Below, in pieces: positions 33,831 through 45,104 of a DNA stretch of 64,000 nucleotides. Under the pieces are notes generated by a model, which had not been told where the DNA came from, ran no database searches, and saw only the letters and a program-made list of their open reading frames with translations. Position numbers and translations under genes: made by a program. Each line of letters opens with the position of its first letter. Position 1 is the stretch's first letter. Source of the DNA: Phormidium tenue FACHB-1052. Its GTDB lineage: Bacteria > Cyanobacteriota > Cyanobacteriia > Phormidesmidales > Phormidesmidaceae. The stretch lies in NCBI RefSeq assembly GCF_014696675.1, contig NZ_JACJQN010000001.1:62001-126000 (forward strand), read 5' to 3'.

Positions 33831-34868
33831 CTAGCCAAAAACCAGAAGCCACAGCGGAACAGTAAGCAGCAAACCGCCTGTAGATAGAGCAATGCTGGCT
33901 GCCGCCAGTTCTCGGTCAAGGTCGTACTCTTCGGCCAAAATCAGTCCAGCAAACGCGCTCGGCATTCCTGACATCAGCACCAGCACTAGCACCGCATCCC
34001 TGGGCAGCCCTGCGCCCAAAGTCACAGCCCCGACGATCGCAGGCAGCACCAGCACCTTGAGAATTGCTGGCACCAGCGCTGGCTGTAGACTACTCCACCC
34101 CTGTAGCTGGCTCAGCCGCAAACCCATCAGCACCAGCGCCACCGGAATCACCAGCCACACTGACTGATGCAACGCATCGTCAATCAGGGGCGGCCAGGCC
34201 CAAACCTGGGAGACTGAGCCTAATCCAAAAGCCCACAGCGAGGGCACAGTCACCATGTCACGCAACTGCTGCCAACGCGACTGAGCGTGGGCACCACGTC
34301 CAAACCAGCTGGCTATAAACACTCCTAGTCCAAAGGTGCCAACCACGTTTTGGGTCACGCTGTAGAACACAGCCCAGCCTAGGTAAGGACCACTGACCAG
34401 AGTAGGCACAATGGCTAGCCCAACAAACCCCGTATTGCCGAGCATAGCGGCCAGCACAAAGCTGCCCTGGCGAGGCTTATCGGCCCAGGTCATCGTGCCG
34501 GTGTCGGGCCACAGAGACAGATCCACGGCCTGCGGGGAGAGCAGCTCTGGCCCTAAGGCAACCCCTACGTCAGTGGCGGCGGCCTCAACTGAGATGGGAG
34601 CGGTTAGCGATCGCACCACAGCCAGCCCCGCCAACCCGAGCCCCAGCCCCAGCCCCAGCGACACAACGGTATACAGCGGTGCTAGCCCCGTATCTTCTGC
34701 GAAGTGGGTCTGACGCGCCAGGGCAAAAATTTCGAGGGGAATGCCCACCCAGTACAACCCTCGCCCCACCAATCGCGGTAACGCCGCTGGCAAAAATCGG
34801 CCCAGCCCAGCCCCTAGTCCTACCCAAATAACCAGCGGGAGATAGGCTTGAATCAGAGAATCACGCAT
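33831..34868 (-). CDS. AEC family transporter
   Basis: This 345-residue membrane protein of the auxin efflux carrier family has about ten hydrophobic segments and the characteristic split arrangement. It opens with YLPLVIWVGLGAGLGRFLP, a conserved middle GNTGFVGLAIVPTLVSG (the unwound crossover helix with Gly/Asn) follows, and a late VLVLMSGMPSAFAGLILAEEY block matches the second crossover. Members export organic anions such as malate or other small molecules; the substrate here is unknown. It stands alone on the minus strand. Confidence 0.88.
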   Translation of the reverse strand: MRDSLIQAYLPLVIWVGLGAGLGRFLPAALPRLVGRGLYWVGIPLEIFALARQTHFAEDTGLAPLYTVVSLGLGLGLGLAGLAVVRSLTAPISVEAAATDVGVALGPELLSPQAVDLSLWPDTGTMTWADKPRQGSFVLAAMLGNTGFVGLAIVPTLVSGPYLGWAVFYSVTQNVVGTFGLGVFIASWFGRGAHAQSRWQQLRDMVTVPSLWAFGLGSVSQVWAWPPLIDDALHQSVWLVIPVALVLMGLRLSQLQGWSSLQPALVPAILKVLVLPAIVGAVTLGAGLPRDAVLVLVLMSGMPSAFAGLILAEEYDLDRELAAASIALSTGGLLLTVPLWLLVFG

Positions 34869-35512
34869 TTTGGCAGTTCGCTATGGCACTTACCCCACTC
34901 AGTAGTCTACGGAGTTTTGGTCACGTTGGCACTGATTTAGTGCGATCGCAGCTTCAGCCGTAGACACAACTTCAATGCCAACCACCGCTCGCTCAACATG
35001 TTTTCAAATACTGTCATTGATCCATTAGATCTTAGTTTCTTACCTACCTTAAAAAAGGCTGAAGTGACCCTATGAGAGACCTTTAGGCGACAACTTAATT
35101 CTAAAAATACCAACGAAACACAATCAATTACAACACCAAGATGGGCTTAAAGTATAAAAAAATCAGCTTCTTCGGAAATTATACGGACGAGTTTCAATAC
35201 TATTAATCTTGGCCTCACAAAACTGTATCAATCCCGTAAAAACAGGCTAAAAAACCGAGTGTCAGCTAGTTTTTTTGGTTTGATGGTATCAGGTGGTTCA
35301 ATCTGCGCTGCTGCTGCCTAGCAACAGGCAGCGGCTTCAGCCGAAAGCCACCTCATCGTCATCAATAGGGTTTGCATCACCGCTACCGACTGTAGAATCA
35401 TCCTCCACAGCCCATCATGCTGCGATGCCCCTGCCAGCCCTCAGCAGGACAACCACCCTAGCCCCCAGTCTCCTTTGATGACTCCTTTCATACTTAGTTA
35501 GGGAGTACACAT
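34869..35512. promoter_or_regulatory. Divergent intergenic region, AT-rich in the middle
   Basis: These ~640 bases lie between the AEC transporter (minus) and the small regulator-like gene (plus). The 35,020-35,250 part is notably AT-rich. Around 35,244-35,275 an A-rich run and a T-run flank short inverted segments. A CGGCTTCAGCCG hairpin lies near 35330. I saw no convincing gene; promoters for both neighbours are expected here. Confidence 0.45.
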
Positions 35513-35791
35513 TTGACTATGGCTACGTCTGCACCCCGTCCGCCGGTTGAGCCTCAGGTTGGCGTTTATGAGTGCGCCATCACTCTCAAGTTTCGTATTT
35601 TAGAAGAAAGCCACGTCATGGCCGATCGTGAGCACCTACTGGAACAGCTAATCGATGCCTTTTCCTACGGCAGCGACGAGTTTGTAGAGCAGCTCGACGC
35701 CCAAGTAGAGGTTGCCGAGGTCGCCGAACTCCAGGCATCGCCACTGATGCGGCGGCAGCTCATTCGGCTGCGCAACTTACCCTCAGCCTGA
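35513..35791 (+). CDS. Small conserved cyanobacterial protein, possibly Npun_R1517/asr1734-like
   Basis: This 92-residue protein has a central block VYECAITLKFRILEESHVMA, then DREHLLEQLIDAFSYGSDEFVEQLDAQVEV and the conserved end SPLMRRQLIRLRNL. From memory this matches the short cyanobacterial family annotated as a heterocyst-differentiation-linked regulator (asr1734, Npun_R1517), which also exists in organisms without heterocysts. That match is a recollection and not certain. AGGGAG lies 7 bases before the TTG at 35513 and 13 before the ATG at 35519, so a TTG start is plausible. It is not close to any operon. Confidence 0.65.
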   Translation: MTMATSAPRPPVEPQVGVYECAITLKFRILEESHVMADREHLLEQLIDAFSYGSDEFVEQLDAQVEVAEVAELQASPLMRRQLIRLRNLPSA

Positions 35792-35938
35792 AGCATAGAC
35801 CTCCCAGTTTAGCGAGCTTCAGGGGGCAAACAAAACGACCTAGTTCCCTCAGGGCTCTCAGCCCCGTATATTGATTAATAGGCCAGGGTAGAACCCGGTA
35901 AGTTCCCTCTGGCTCAGTCATTGCTGTAGCTGAGGCCT

Positions 35939-36679
35939 ATGAAGAATTACCCCTGCCAACGAATGCATAGCCGCTGGATTCAGGACTGCTGGAGCGCGCT
36001 CTTGGGCCTAGTTTTACCCCTGTTTTTAGTGTTGGGGTTATTCCCTGAGCCTGCTGAGGCCGTAGCCGTCTTCCAAGTTCCCACTGTAGCGGCGGGCGAG
36101 TCTACCTGGGTGGTTGACGAAGCCAACATCATTAGCCGCATCAATGAAAACAAAATCTCGAGCCGTTTCAGCGATCTAGCAGCCGCAACCGGCAACGAGG
36201 TGCGCCTTGTCACCATCCACCACTTTGACTACGGCGATACTATTCAAAGTTTTACCGATAAGCTATTTGAGCGCTGGTACTCCACCCCAGAAGAGCAAGC
36301 TAACCAAACCTTGCTAGTTCTCGACGAAGTTACCAAAACCGTGGGCATTCGTGTTGGCGATCAGGCTGCGACCCTGCTCACCGATGACATCGCCACTAGC
36401 GTCGCCCAGGAAACTGTGCTGTTTCCCCTGTTGGAGGGCGACAAATACAACCAGTCGTTTTTGGCCGCCAGCGATCGCCTCGGGGCCGTACTAGGCGGCC
36501 AAACAGATCCCGGCCCGCCCAACTTCGACGACTCCTTTGACAGCGAAAGCACCTTCGCCTCCGCCGAAGAAACTGCCGAAAACCGCGGCAATAGCACAGT
36601 GGTTCTGATCGTTTTGCTAGTGTTAGCTACCGTCATTCCGATGGCAACCTATTTTTGGTACGTTGGATTCGGCAACTAA
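35939..36679 (+). CDS. psb32: TPM domain protein, Psb32-like
   Basis: This 246-residue protein begins with an export signal (about 1-42, ending PAEAVAVFQ). A TPM domain follows: WVVDEANIISRINENKIS, EVRLVTIHHFDYGDTIQSF, LLVLDEVTKTVGIRVGDQAATLL. The chain ends in a C-terminal membrane helix (VVLIVLLVLATVIPMATYFW). This architecture matches cyanobacterial Psb32, a lumenal thylakoid-anchored factor that helps photosystem II repair. An acidic linker (about 185-215) joins domain and anchor. The ATG at 35939 gives the expected signal. The gene is single, with no photosystem genes next to it. Confidence 0.85.
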   Translation: MKNYPCQRMHSRWIQDCWSALLGLVLPLFLVLGLFPEPAEAVAVFQVPTVAAGESTWVVDEANIISRINENKISSRFSDLAAATGNEVRLVTIHHFDYGDTIQSFTDKLFERWYSTPEEQANQTLLVLDEVTKTVGIRVGDQAATLLTDDIATSVAQETVLFPLLEGDKYNQSFLAASDRLGAVLGGQTDPGPPNFDDSFDSESTFASAEETAENRGNSTVVLIVLLVLATVIPMATYFWYVGFGN

Positions 36680-36865
36680 ATCTAGACAACACTTGCTTCA
36701 CACCCATAAATTCTTCAAAGCCTCAAGGTCAAGATAGGCAAGCGATTTGAGTTGTCGCTCCGGCCATATCGGATAGTCTCAATGGTTGACCTAACAACAC
36801 GTTCTCAATCCCATGAGACTTGCTTTAGGCCCAAGTTTAGGTCTGCGGAAAAATCTGAATTAACC

Positions 36866-36902
36866 GGTTTTGATTTTAGAACGCTGTTCTAAAATCAAAA
36901 CC
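36866..36902. terminator. AT-rich 17-bp perfect hairpin between convergent genes
   Basis: GGTTTTGATTTTAGAAC (36866-36882) pairs perfectly with 36886-36902 around a 3-nt loop. It lies 187 bp after psb32 and 11 bp before the stop of the deacetylase fusion on the other strand, where a two-way terminator is needed. No long T-run follows, so the function is inferred. Confidence 0.55.
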
Positions 36903-36912
36903 TCAATGCGTT

Positions 36913-38817
36913 CTATCGCTTAATGGTAGTCGGGTTTTCTTCATCGATCACCAAAGGACAGGGACTACCATCGTTGGCTTCGGGAGGCACCAGTCCGAGC
37001 AGGTGAGGTACCGGGCGCGGAGTATAGCCTACGAGAGAATCTCCCTGATAGGCCAGCGAGGTGCTGGCTCCAGAGTCAAGCATGACGGCATCACGCAGAC
37101 CGGCCTGGTGCAGCAGTTCACCTAGCTGTACCGAATCCACCATGGTGTGGGTCACGCCAACCACCGGCTGCCCGGCGGTATTGATCCCCCAAAATGCCCG
37201 ATGGCGACGGGCATCGTAGTCAAACAGAGTGCCAAAACTGCTAGCCGGCTGGGGCAAACCATCCTTAACTAGCCAGCCAGCCGCCACAAAGGCATCGGTT
37301 ACCCCAGGAAGCTCCTGGGCCAAACCTGCCAGCGTATTGTGACGAGTAGCGTCAAAGGGCACAAACTGAACTTCGTTAGGAGCAATTAGCACTAGAGGGC
37401 GGCCATTGAGCTTAGGCGTTTCCCCTGGATAGCCCGGCACAAACTGCCGCGTGCTTTGGCTCAAAACCGGACCGATCATGACGTTGGAGTCTAGGTACTT
37501 AAGGGAGAAAAAGCCCCCGTCAACCGCTCCGGCAACGTTGCTGCCCGCTAGCATCTCGGGCAATTGGTAACGACTGTTGGCGTGGATAGTAACCGGCTGC
37601 CCACCGCTAATTAACGAAAACGATTGATCCTCCTGATCGATCGTTTGCACAGCGACGGGAGTAGCAAAATTAAACGCGGAATCGGCGACGACGGGCATCA
37701 CCCCAGCCGCAGTAGGGCCACCCCAAGCCACCTCCAGCAGCGCCTGAAGATTGGATTGACCAAACCGCTCGATGGTCAGCAGGGACTCTGAGGCTCCAGC
37801 AAATTTTTCGTCACTCTCTCGCATCGTAAACCCGGCTAGATAACCGGCATCGGCTACGGCCTGGGCAACCCGCTCATCGTAGTGCCCAGTAGGATAGCTA
37901 AAGTACTGGATAGGGATACCCAGTTGGGCCTCTAACTGCTGCTTCGACTCAACCACTTCGTAGGCTAACTCTTCATCGCTGAGGGTTCGCAAATCAGGGG
38001 GGTGGGTCACACTATGGGATGCAATGGTTATTAAAGGGTCAGCGGCCATGGTCTTGAGCTGATCCCAGGTAAGGGTTGAGCGCCCAGCGACGGTGCCGTC
38101 TACCTTACCGGGGAAGACGAAAAAGGTGGCCGGTACTTGATACTTTTGCAGCAGCGGATAAACATGTTCGTAATGGCCTGCATAGCCATCATCAAAGGTA
38201 ATCAGCACCGGTTTTTCGGGCAGGGCCACACCGGTACGCAAGTGCTGAACTAGCTGATCGGGGCTGATTGGCGTTAGGCCATTATCTAATATGGTTTTTA
38301 GGTGAGACTCAAAATCTGCGGGGGTAAGGTCAAAAAATACCTCCGGTGGCTCGAGGACATCGTGGTACATCAACACTGGAACCCGAGCTTCGGCTGCTAG
38401 GGGATGGATACTGGGCCAAGGTGCAGCCCCTAGCTGGGCGATCGCCTCAGCAGCCCGGGTTACGGCAGTGCTAGGGCTAGAACCATGAAAGAGGCTTTCG
38501 CCCGCTATAGCGCTACTGACCCCAGCCTGATTTAGATCCACAGGGCGACGGCAAAGCCTCTCACTGCTGACCACGGTAGGAAATGCATCTACTCCAGGGG
38601 CATCGGCTAGAGCCAGAAAACCTGCATTGAGGGGCTGGGGCTGGTCGAGGGCCGCAGGGGCGGCCAGCCCCACGCCACCAATGCTCATTAAGCCGGTACT
38701 AAGAGCGCCAGCCAAAGGTACTGCGGCCCCCAGCAAAAATGCTCCCGACCCGAACGTAATCAGTGTTCGCACTTTAGACGGCTTAGCACCGTCTGTCTTT
38801 TTTTCGCCCTTGACCAT
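36913..38817 (-). CDS. Polysaccharide deacetylase fused to a phosphodiester glycosidase (NAGPA-like) domain
   Basis: This is a 634-residue two-domain envelope enzyme. An N-terminal membrane anchor (about 17-50) is followed by a NodB-type deacetylase: VPVLMYHDVLEPP, then VLITFDDGY (metal Asp pair), IASHSVTHPPDL (His-x3-His) and QYFSYPTGHYDERV. From about residue 420 a NAGPA-like phosphodiester-glycosidase region runs through AGAVDGGFFSLKYL, VGVTHTMVDSVQLGELLHQAG and AVMLDSGASTSLAYQGD. The ATG at 38817 has GGGGAG seven bases upstream. The deacetylase should remove acetyl groups from an N-acetyl sugar polymer. The second domain may cut or remodel a sugar phosphodiester. Fusing both in one chain is not an arrangement I know well. 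Confidence 0.82.
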   Translation of the reverse strand: MVKGEKKTDGAKPSKVRTLITFGSGAFLLGAAVPLAGALSTGLMSIGGVGLAAPAALDQPQPLNAGFLALADAPGVDAFPTVVSSERLCRRPVDLNQAGVSSAIAGESLFHGSSPSTAVTRAAEAIAQLGAAPWPSIHPLAAEARVPVLMYHDVLEPPEVFFDLTPADFESHLKTILDNGLTPISPDQLVQHLRTGVALPEKPVLITFDDGYAGHYEHVYPLLQKYQVPATFFVFPGKVDGTVAGRSTLTWDQLKTMAADPLITIASHSVTHPPDLRTLSDEELAYEVVESKQQLEAQLGIPIQYFSYPTGHYDERVAQAVADAGYLAGFTMRESDEKFAGASESLLTIERFGQSNLQALLEVAWGGPTAAGVMPVVADSAFNFATPVAVQTIDQEDQSFSLISGGQPVTIHANSRYQLPEMLAGSNVAGAVDGGFFSLKYLDSNVMIGPVLSQSTRQFVPGYPGETPKLNGRPLVLIAPNEVQFVPFDATRHNTLAGLAQELPGVTDAFVAAGWLVKDGLPQPASSFGTLFDYDARRHRAFWGINTAGQPVVGVTHTMVDSVQLGELLHQAGLRDAVMLDSGASTSLAYQGDSLVGYTPRPVPHLLGLVPPEANDGSPCPLVIDEENPTTIKR

Positions 38818-39014
38818 TCCGCCACTCCCCACCAAGTTAGGCCCCGCCTAAGACCCATTACATATTACTGGGCAATGTCGACTTTGTTCGCCCAGAGTAT
38901 GCCGCATTTCGGTTAAAGAGCTGTTAATTTAAGTCGGTCAAAGATCGGTGGTCAGAGGGCGCGATCGCGCCAGCCTCGTCTTACTATGAAACAAGCCCGC
39001 TATTGCAAGTCCTC

Positions 39015-39923
39015 ATGACCGTCACCATCGCCTACCTAGGGCCTGAGGGCACCTACACCCAGCTTGCGGCTTTAGCCTATAGCCTTAACTTAGAGCAGCA
39101 TGACAGCAGCCTGCCGGTTAACCTATTAGCCTTTCCAAGCATCCCTAAAGCCATGCAGGCCACTGCTGAAGGCATGACGACTCTGACTATTGTGCCGGTT
39201 GAAAATTCTACCGAAGGGGGAGTTACTACCACCCTAGATACGCTTTGGCAGCTTCAGCAGCTCAAAATTCACCACGCCGTAGTCATGCCCATTCGCCACG
39301 GCTTGCTATCTCAAGCGACTTGCCTCAGCGCCATAGAGGCAGTTTTTTCCCATCCCCAGGCGCTGTCTCAGTGTCAGCGGTGGCTCGAGCACAACCTGCC
39401 TCAGGCAAACCTGGTTGCCACCCGTTCTACCACAGAAGCCCTCGACCACTTAACCGATAACAGTACAGTAGCCGCCATTTCTTCTGAATGGGCAGCCCAG
39501 CTCTACAACCTGCCGATCCTGGTTCACAACATCAACGACCATTCTGACAATTGCACAAAGTTTTGGGTGCTTAAGGACGACAAAAGAGAAGAAAATCCGG
39601 TCAAAGGCCGCTACACCTCTCTCGCCTTTAGCCTGCCGGTGAACAGTCCTGGGGCTCTGCTCAAACCGCTAGACGTATTTGCTCGCTCCGGCATCAATCT
39701 CAGCCGCATTGAGTCGCGCCCTACCAAGCGATCGCTGGGAGAATACCTATTCTTTGTCGATTTAGAGACTGATGCTCATAGTCAAACAGGACAGCAGGCC
39801 CTTAACGAGCTTTTGGACTGTACCGAATCCTTAGTTAATTTTGGCACCTATGACGTGGTCACCGCAGACCCTAGCCTAGCCGCCGCCAAGGCTAGAACTC
39901 AATCTACTCAAGCACTTCCTTAA
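39015..39923 (+). CDS. pheA: Prephenate dehydratase
   Basis: This enzyme makes phenylpyruvate from prephenate in phenylalanine synthesis. The 302-residue monofunctional form lacks chorismate mutase. The dehydratase half has TIAYLGPEGTYTQLAALA, IVPVENSTEGGVTTTLDTL and HNINDHSDNCTKFWVL (TRF-like region replaced by TKF). The C-terminal ACT domain has SLAFSLPVNSPGALLKPLD and the ESRP motif in SRIESRPTKRSLGEYLFF, used for Phe feedback. The ATG at 39015 was chosen over a TTG 4 codons upstream. Its end overlaps the end of the convergent LON gene by 20 bp. Confidence 0.95.
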   Translation: MTVTIAYLGPEGTYTQLAALAYSLNLEQHDSSLPVNLLAFPSIPKAMQATAEGMTTLTIVPVENSTEGGVTTTLDTLWQLQQLKIHHAVVMPIRHGLLSQATCLSAIEAVFSHPQALSQCQRWLEHNLPQANLVATRSTTEALDHLTDNSTVAAISSEWAAQLYNLPILVHNINDHSDNCTKFWVLKDDKREENPVKGRYTSLAFSLPVNSPGALLKPLDVFARSGINLSRIESRPTKRSLGEYLFFVDLETDAHSQTGQQALNELLDCTESLVNFGTYDVVTADPSLAAAKARTQSTQALP

Positions 39924-40545
39924 GAGCAGTACGAGCTGCCAGGTGATTGCGAGTGGAGGTTAAAATCTCAGCCTCACGTTCTAGCCTCACGCTGGTGTCA
40001 TCCATTTCAAGCAGGGCTTGCTGCTCAAGGGCCACCCCGTGCAGGTTACTAGCTACCCAATACGACAGTTCAATGGGAATATCGGGGATGTTATCAGGCA
40101 GATCAATCTCCTGATTGGTCAGCTTAGCTGATAAATGAACCACGTCCCGCAGCAGTTGATCCACGTCGGAGGCCAGCGGGCTGAGATCCTGACTAGTGGG
40201 TTTATCTTCGACCCATTCTACTAGCCCAACTCGATAGGGCTTATCGCGCACGTAACTCAAAACCCGAAACCGCTGCTGGCCTAGGGTAAGAATTTTAAGG
40301 CGATCATCAGGCAATCGTTGGTAGTGAAGAATTTCAGCGCAACACCCTACATTTGCTGGCTGTCCCGTAGCAGGGTCGAGCATCAGCACGCCAAAGCGGC
40401 GATCGCTCTGGAGAACGGTGTTCATCATGATCCGGTAACGGGGCTCAAACACGTGAAGCGGCAGATGTCTCCCCGGGAATAAAACCAGCTCAGGTAACGG
40501 AAAAAGCGGTAGTTCTCGCACAGATATGGACTCGGAGAATGACAT
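39904..40545 (-). CDS. LON peptidase substrate-binding domain protein
   Basis: This 213-residue protein contains only the N-terminal substrate-binding domain of Lon proteases, with no ATPase or protease part: RELPLFPLPELVLFPGRHLP, LHVFEPRYRIMM, RRFGVLMLDPATGQ and GCCAEILHYQRLPDDRLKIL. The ATG at 40545 has AAGAGG six bases upstream. Stand-alone LON-domain proteins occur in all cyanobacteria, and their role is unclear. It is tail-to-tail with pheA (20-bp overlap of coding ends). Confidence 0.9.
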   Translation of the reverse strand: MSFSESISVRELPLFPLPELVLFPGRHLPLHVFEPRYRIMMNTVLQSDRRFGVLMLDPATGQPANVGCCAEILHYQRLPDDRLKILTLGQQRFRVLSYVRDKPYRVGLVEWVEDKPTSQDLSPLASDVDQLLRDVVHLSAKLTNQEIDLPDNIPDIPIELSYWVASNLHGVALEQQALLEMDDTSVRLEREAEILTSTRNHLAARTALKEVLE

Positions 40546-40701
40546 TATCGCCTCTTGCGAATTCAAGCAAACCGCACTCTGGCACGGCACTGTAACACTT
40601 GTTTACATAGGGGTATTCTAACCCAACTCCCCAGCTAAATGCTGCGGCTTAGGGCATAGTCTTTGATTAGCTCAATCCAACTAACAAAAATTAATCAACG
40701 C

Positions 40702-40736
40702 AAAAAACCCGCCAAATATCAAACATTTAGCGGGTT
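40702..40736 (-). terminator. Rho-independent terminator of the str operon
   Basis: Reading the minus strand, a 12-bp stem (AACCCGCTAAAT with ATTTGGCGGGTT, one G-U pair) and a 7-nt loop are followed by six T residues. It lies just after rpsJ, ending the rpsL-rpsG-fusA-tuf-rpsJ transcript. Confidence 0.9.
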
Positions 40737-40750
40737 CGGCAGATAAGGAC

Positions 40751-41068
40751 TTAGAGCTTGACTTCGATATCAACCCCAGCAGGCAGATCCAGTTTCATCA
40801 AAGCATCAATAGTTTTAGAAGAAGGCTGGTAAATATCGATAATTCTGCGATGGGTACGGCTTTCAAAATGCTCTCGTGAGTCTTTATCTACGTGGGGAGA
40901 ACGAAGGACGCAATAAATACGTCGCTTAGTCGGCAAAGGGATAGGGCCAATAGCTGTGGCGTTAGTACGGTTGGCGGTATCCACAATTTTTTCGCAGGAA
41001 GTGTCGAGCAGTCTGCGATCAAAGGCTTTGAGACGAATGCGAATTTTTTGTTGCTGAATAGTAGCCAT
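40751..41068 (-). CDS. rpsJ: 30S ribosomal protein S10
   Basis: S10 (105 residues) sits in the head of the small subunit and also takes part in transcription antitermination. The family blocks [58 protein letters not shown] and the C-terminal [11 protein letters not shown] are all present. It is the last gene of the str operon, as in other cyanobacteria, separated from tuf by 110 bp that include a hairpin. Confidence 0.98.
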   Translation of the reverse strand: MATIQQQKIRIRLKAFDRRLLDTSCEKIVDTANRTNATAIGPIPLPTKRRIYCVLRSPHVDKDSREHFESRTHRRIIDIYQPSSKTIDALMKLDLPAGVDIEVKL

Positions 41069-41113
41069 AGGTTTTAGAAGAATGGGTTGTCAAGGTACAG
41101 CGGCAAAAGCTTT

Positions 41114-41156
41114 GGAAACGAAAGGCAGGAGCAAACCTTGGAGGCTTACTCCTGCC
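41114..41156 (-). terminator. Hairpin between tuf and rpsJ
   Basis: Reading the minus strand, GGCAGGAG extends through AGTAAGCC into a 16-bp stem (two G-U pairs) with a 5-nt loop, followed by TTTCGTTT. It starts 23 bp past the tuf stop and may terminate or process part of the transcript before rpsJ. Confidence 0.6.
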
Positions 41157-41178
41157 CTTAGTACAGTAGACGAGAAGA

Positions 41179-42408
<1,230 letters not shown>

Positions 42409-42431
42409 TTACGTTACGTGTCCTTTCCTTT

Positions 42432-44507
42432 CTAAGCGTTCCCAGTGTTTTTAGAGATAATGGCCTCAGCCACGTTTCGAGGAACCTCGCCATAGTGGCT
42501 AAACTCCATCGAAAAAATGCCCCGACCCTGCGTTTTAGAGCGGATGTCGGTAGCATAACCAAACATCTCAGCTAGGGGAACATGGGCTGTAACCTTTGCA
42601 ACATCAACCTCTGTTCCCATACCCTCGATCTGGCCACGGCGGGAGTTTAAATCTCCCATGACGTCACCCAGAAAATCTTCTGGAACTTCAACCTCGACCT
42701 TCATGATCGGCTCTAGAAGGACGGGAGACGCCTGCATGACGGCTTCCTTCATCGCCATTGACCCGGCAATTTTAAAGGCCATCTCTGATGAGTCTACATC
42801 GTGGTAAGACCCATCGACCAGAGTAACCTTTAAATCAATCACGGGGTACCCAGCTAGGATACCAGATTCGCAGGCTTCTTTCATGCCCTGTTCAGCTGGG
42901 GAAACATATTCTTTAGGAATCGTTCCCCCAACGATTTTAGACACAAACTCAAAACCACTGCTTTCTTCAGAGGGTTCTACCTCAACCACCACGTGACCAT
43001 ACTGGCCTTTACCGCCGCTCTGACGAATAAACTTGCCTTCAGCTCTTGTAGCCTTGCGAATGGTTTCTCGGTAGGCCACCTGGGGAGCACCAATATTGGC
43101 TTCCACCTTAAACTCCCGCAGCATGCGGTCAACCAGAATATCAAGGTGCAGCTCACCCATGCCAGCGATCACGGTCTGGTTAGTCTCTGGGTTAGTGCTG
43201 ACTCGAAAAGTGGGGTCTTCCTCCGATAGGGATTGCAGAGCCTTGGACAGCTTATCCATGTCTTGCTTGGTTTTGGGCTCTACCGCTACGGAGATAACCG
43301 GCTCGGGCACGAAGAGCGATTCCAGCACAATGGGATCCGCAGGGTCGCAAATGGTGTCACCAGTAAAGGTTTCTTTGAGTCCAATGGCAGCCCCCAGATC
43401 CCCGGCTCGTAATTCGTCAACTTCGATGCGATCGTCGGCTTTCAATACGATGAGGCGAGAAATTCGCTCTTTTTTGTCTTTGGTGGCGTTGTAAATATAG
43501 CTGCCCTTTTTGAGCACCCCAGAGTAGACCCGCACAAAGGTGAGGCGTCCGTAGGGATCGGCCATGATCTTAAACGCCAGGGCGGCTAGAGGCGCATCGT
43601 CGTTGGCAGGCCGCTCACCCAGTTCACCGTTGGGCAAATGCCCCTGAATCGGCGGCACCTCAATGGGAGAAGGTAGATAATCCACAACCGCGTCTAACAG
43701 CAGCTGCACCCCTTTGTTTTTGAAGGCAGAGCCACACAGAACCGGTACGATAGTGCCTTGAATTGTGCCCTTGCGCAGGGCAGTGGCAATTTCGGCTGAA
43801 GACAGCAGTTGCCCTTCAAAGTATTTTTCCATGAGGGCGTCGTCGGTCTCAGCCACCGCTTCAACTAGCTTGGCTCGATACTCCTCCGCCACATCTTGGA
43901 CATCGGCTGGTATCTCGGTATCGTCAAAGCTTTGACCTAGATCGTCGTGATAGATGCGCGCGCGCATAGCAACCAAATCGACAACGCCCTGGAAGTCACC
44001 CTCAGCCCCAACGGGAATCTGAATCGGTACAGCATTTGCCCCTAAGCGATCGCGCAACTGACCGCACACTTTTAAGAAATCGGCTCCGGTGCGATCCATC
44101 TTGTTGACAAAGGCGATGCGAGGAACGCTATAGCGATTGGCTTGACGCCAAACGGTTTCTGATTGGGGCTGCACCCCTCCCACCGAATCAAATACAGCAA
44201 TTACCCCGTCCAAGACGCGCATAGAACGCTCGACTTCAATGGTGAAGTCGACGTGACCAGGGGTGTCGATGATATTGATTTGGTGGTCTCGCCAGCTAGT
44301 AGTGATGGCCGCAGCCGTGATGGTGATCCCCCGTTCCCGCTCTTGCTCCATCCAGTCGGTAACGGCGGTACCTTCGTGAACCTCACCAATTTTGTGCACC
44401 ATGCCTGAGTAGAACAGGATGCGCTCTGTGGTGGTGGTTTTACCAGCATCAATGTGTGCGGCAATCCCAATGTTTCTTACCCGCTCTAGGGGCGTTGTCC
44501 GTACCAC
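42432..44507 (-). CDS. fusA: Elongation factor G
   Basis: EF-G (691 residues) drives ribosomal translocation using GTP. Visible motifs are [20 protein letters not shown] (G1), [15 protein letters not shown] (G2), [20 protein letters not shown] (G3) and [10 protein letters not shown] (G4). Domain IV and V sequences [36 protein letters not shown], and [11 protein letters not shown] near the end are normal. The start is GTG at 44507 with GGAGGAGG upstream. It is the main copy, within the str operon. Confidence 0.99.
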   Translation of the reverse strand: MVRTTPLERVRNIGIAAHIDAGKTTTTERILFYSGMVHKIGEVHEGTAVTDWMEQERERGITITAAAITTSWRDHQINIIDTPGHVDFTIEVERSMRVLDGVIAVFDSVGGVQPQSETVWRQANRYSVPRIAFVNKMDRTGADFLKVCGQLRDRLGANAVPIQIPVGAEGDFQGVVDLVAMRARIYHDDLGQSFDDTEIPADVQDVAEEYRAKLVEAVAETDDALMEKYFEGQLLSSAEIATALRKGTIQGTIVPVLCGSAFKNKGVQLLLDAVVDYLPSPIEVPPIQGHLPNGELGERPANDDAPLAALAFKIMADPYGRLTFVRVYSGVLKKGSYIYNATKDKKERISRLIVLKADDRIEVDELRAGDLGAAIGLKETFTGDTICDPADPIVLESLFVPEPVISVAVEPKTKQDMDKLSKALQSLSEEDPTFRVSTNPETNQTVIAGMGELHLDILVDRMLREFKVEANIGAPQVAYRETIRKATRAEGKFIRQSGGKGQYGHVVVEVEPSEESSGFEFVSKIVGGTIPKEYVSPAEQGMKEACESGILAGYPVIDLKVTLVDGSYHDVDSSEMAFKIAGSMAMKEAVMQASPVLLEPIMKVEVEVPEDFLGDVMGDLNSRRGQIEGMGTEVDVAKVTAHVPLAEMFGYATDIRSKTQGRGIFSMEFSHYGEVPRNVAEAIISKNTGNA

Positions 44508-44633
44508 AGCTCCCTCCTCCTTGCTCTATAGCCGATCGCTTCGGCAAACCCGAACAAACAAATTTATTCTAGGAAATAGAAACAGCGATCGCCAATTGAG
44601 CAGAAGCTCTACAACCACAATCACCGTTTCAAC

Positions 44634-45104
44634 TTAGTACCGGTAGTGAGCAAAGGCCTTGTTCGCTTCTGCCATCCGGTGAGTCTCTTCACGCTTGCGG
44701 ACTGCACCGCCCGTCTCGTTGGCCGCATCCATCAGTTCATTGGCCAGCTTGATAGCCATCGACTTGCCGGGGCGCTGGCGAGCGAACTGGGTCAACCAGC
44801 GCAACGCCAGGGCAACACTGCGCTCAGAGCGAACTTCCATGGGCACTTGATAGGTAGCACCGCCCACGCGACGGGCTTTTACCTCAACCAGAGGAGAAGC
44901 ATTACGCACGGCCCGTTCAAAAACATCCAAGGGATCACCGCCACTGCGCTCTTTGATAATCGTGAAGGAGTTGTAGATGATTTTGTCAGCCAGAGACTTT
45001 TTACCGCTGGTCATCAGACGGCGGCTCATCATCGTGATAAGACGGCTGTTGTAGACAGAATCGGGCGGAATTGGGCGCTTTTGAATGACGGTGCGGCGAG
45101 ACAT
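44634..45104 (-). CDS. rpsG: 30S ribosomal protein S7
   Basis: S7 (156 residues) organises the 3' domain of 16S rRNA and lies near the E site. It begins [20 protein letters not shown] and includes [41 protein letters not shown] and a C-terminal [20 protein letters not shown], all family-typical. It is the second gene of the str operon, 188 bp after rpsL and 126 bp before fusA. Confidence 0.99.
   Translation of the reverse strand: MSRRTVIQKRPIPPDSVYNSRLITMMSRRLMTSGKKSLADKIIYNSFTIIKERSGGDPLDVFERAVRNASPLVEVKARRVGGATYQVPMEVRSERSVALALRWLTQFARQRPGKSMAIKLANELMDAANETGGAVRKREETHRMAEANKAFAHYRY

Noticed and set aside
35293-35478. 61-codon plus-strand frame before the small regulator-like gene
   Set aside because: Ser/Thr/Pro-rich random composition, no ribosome-binding site, and it lies in promoter territory.
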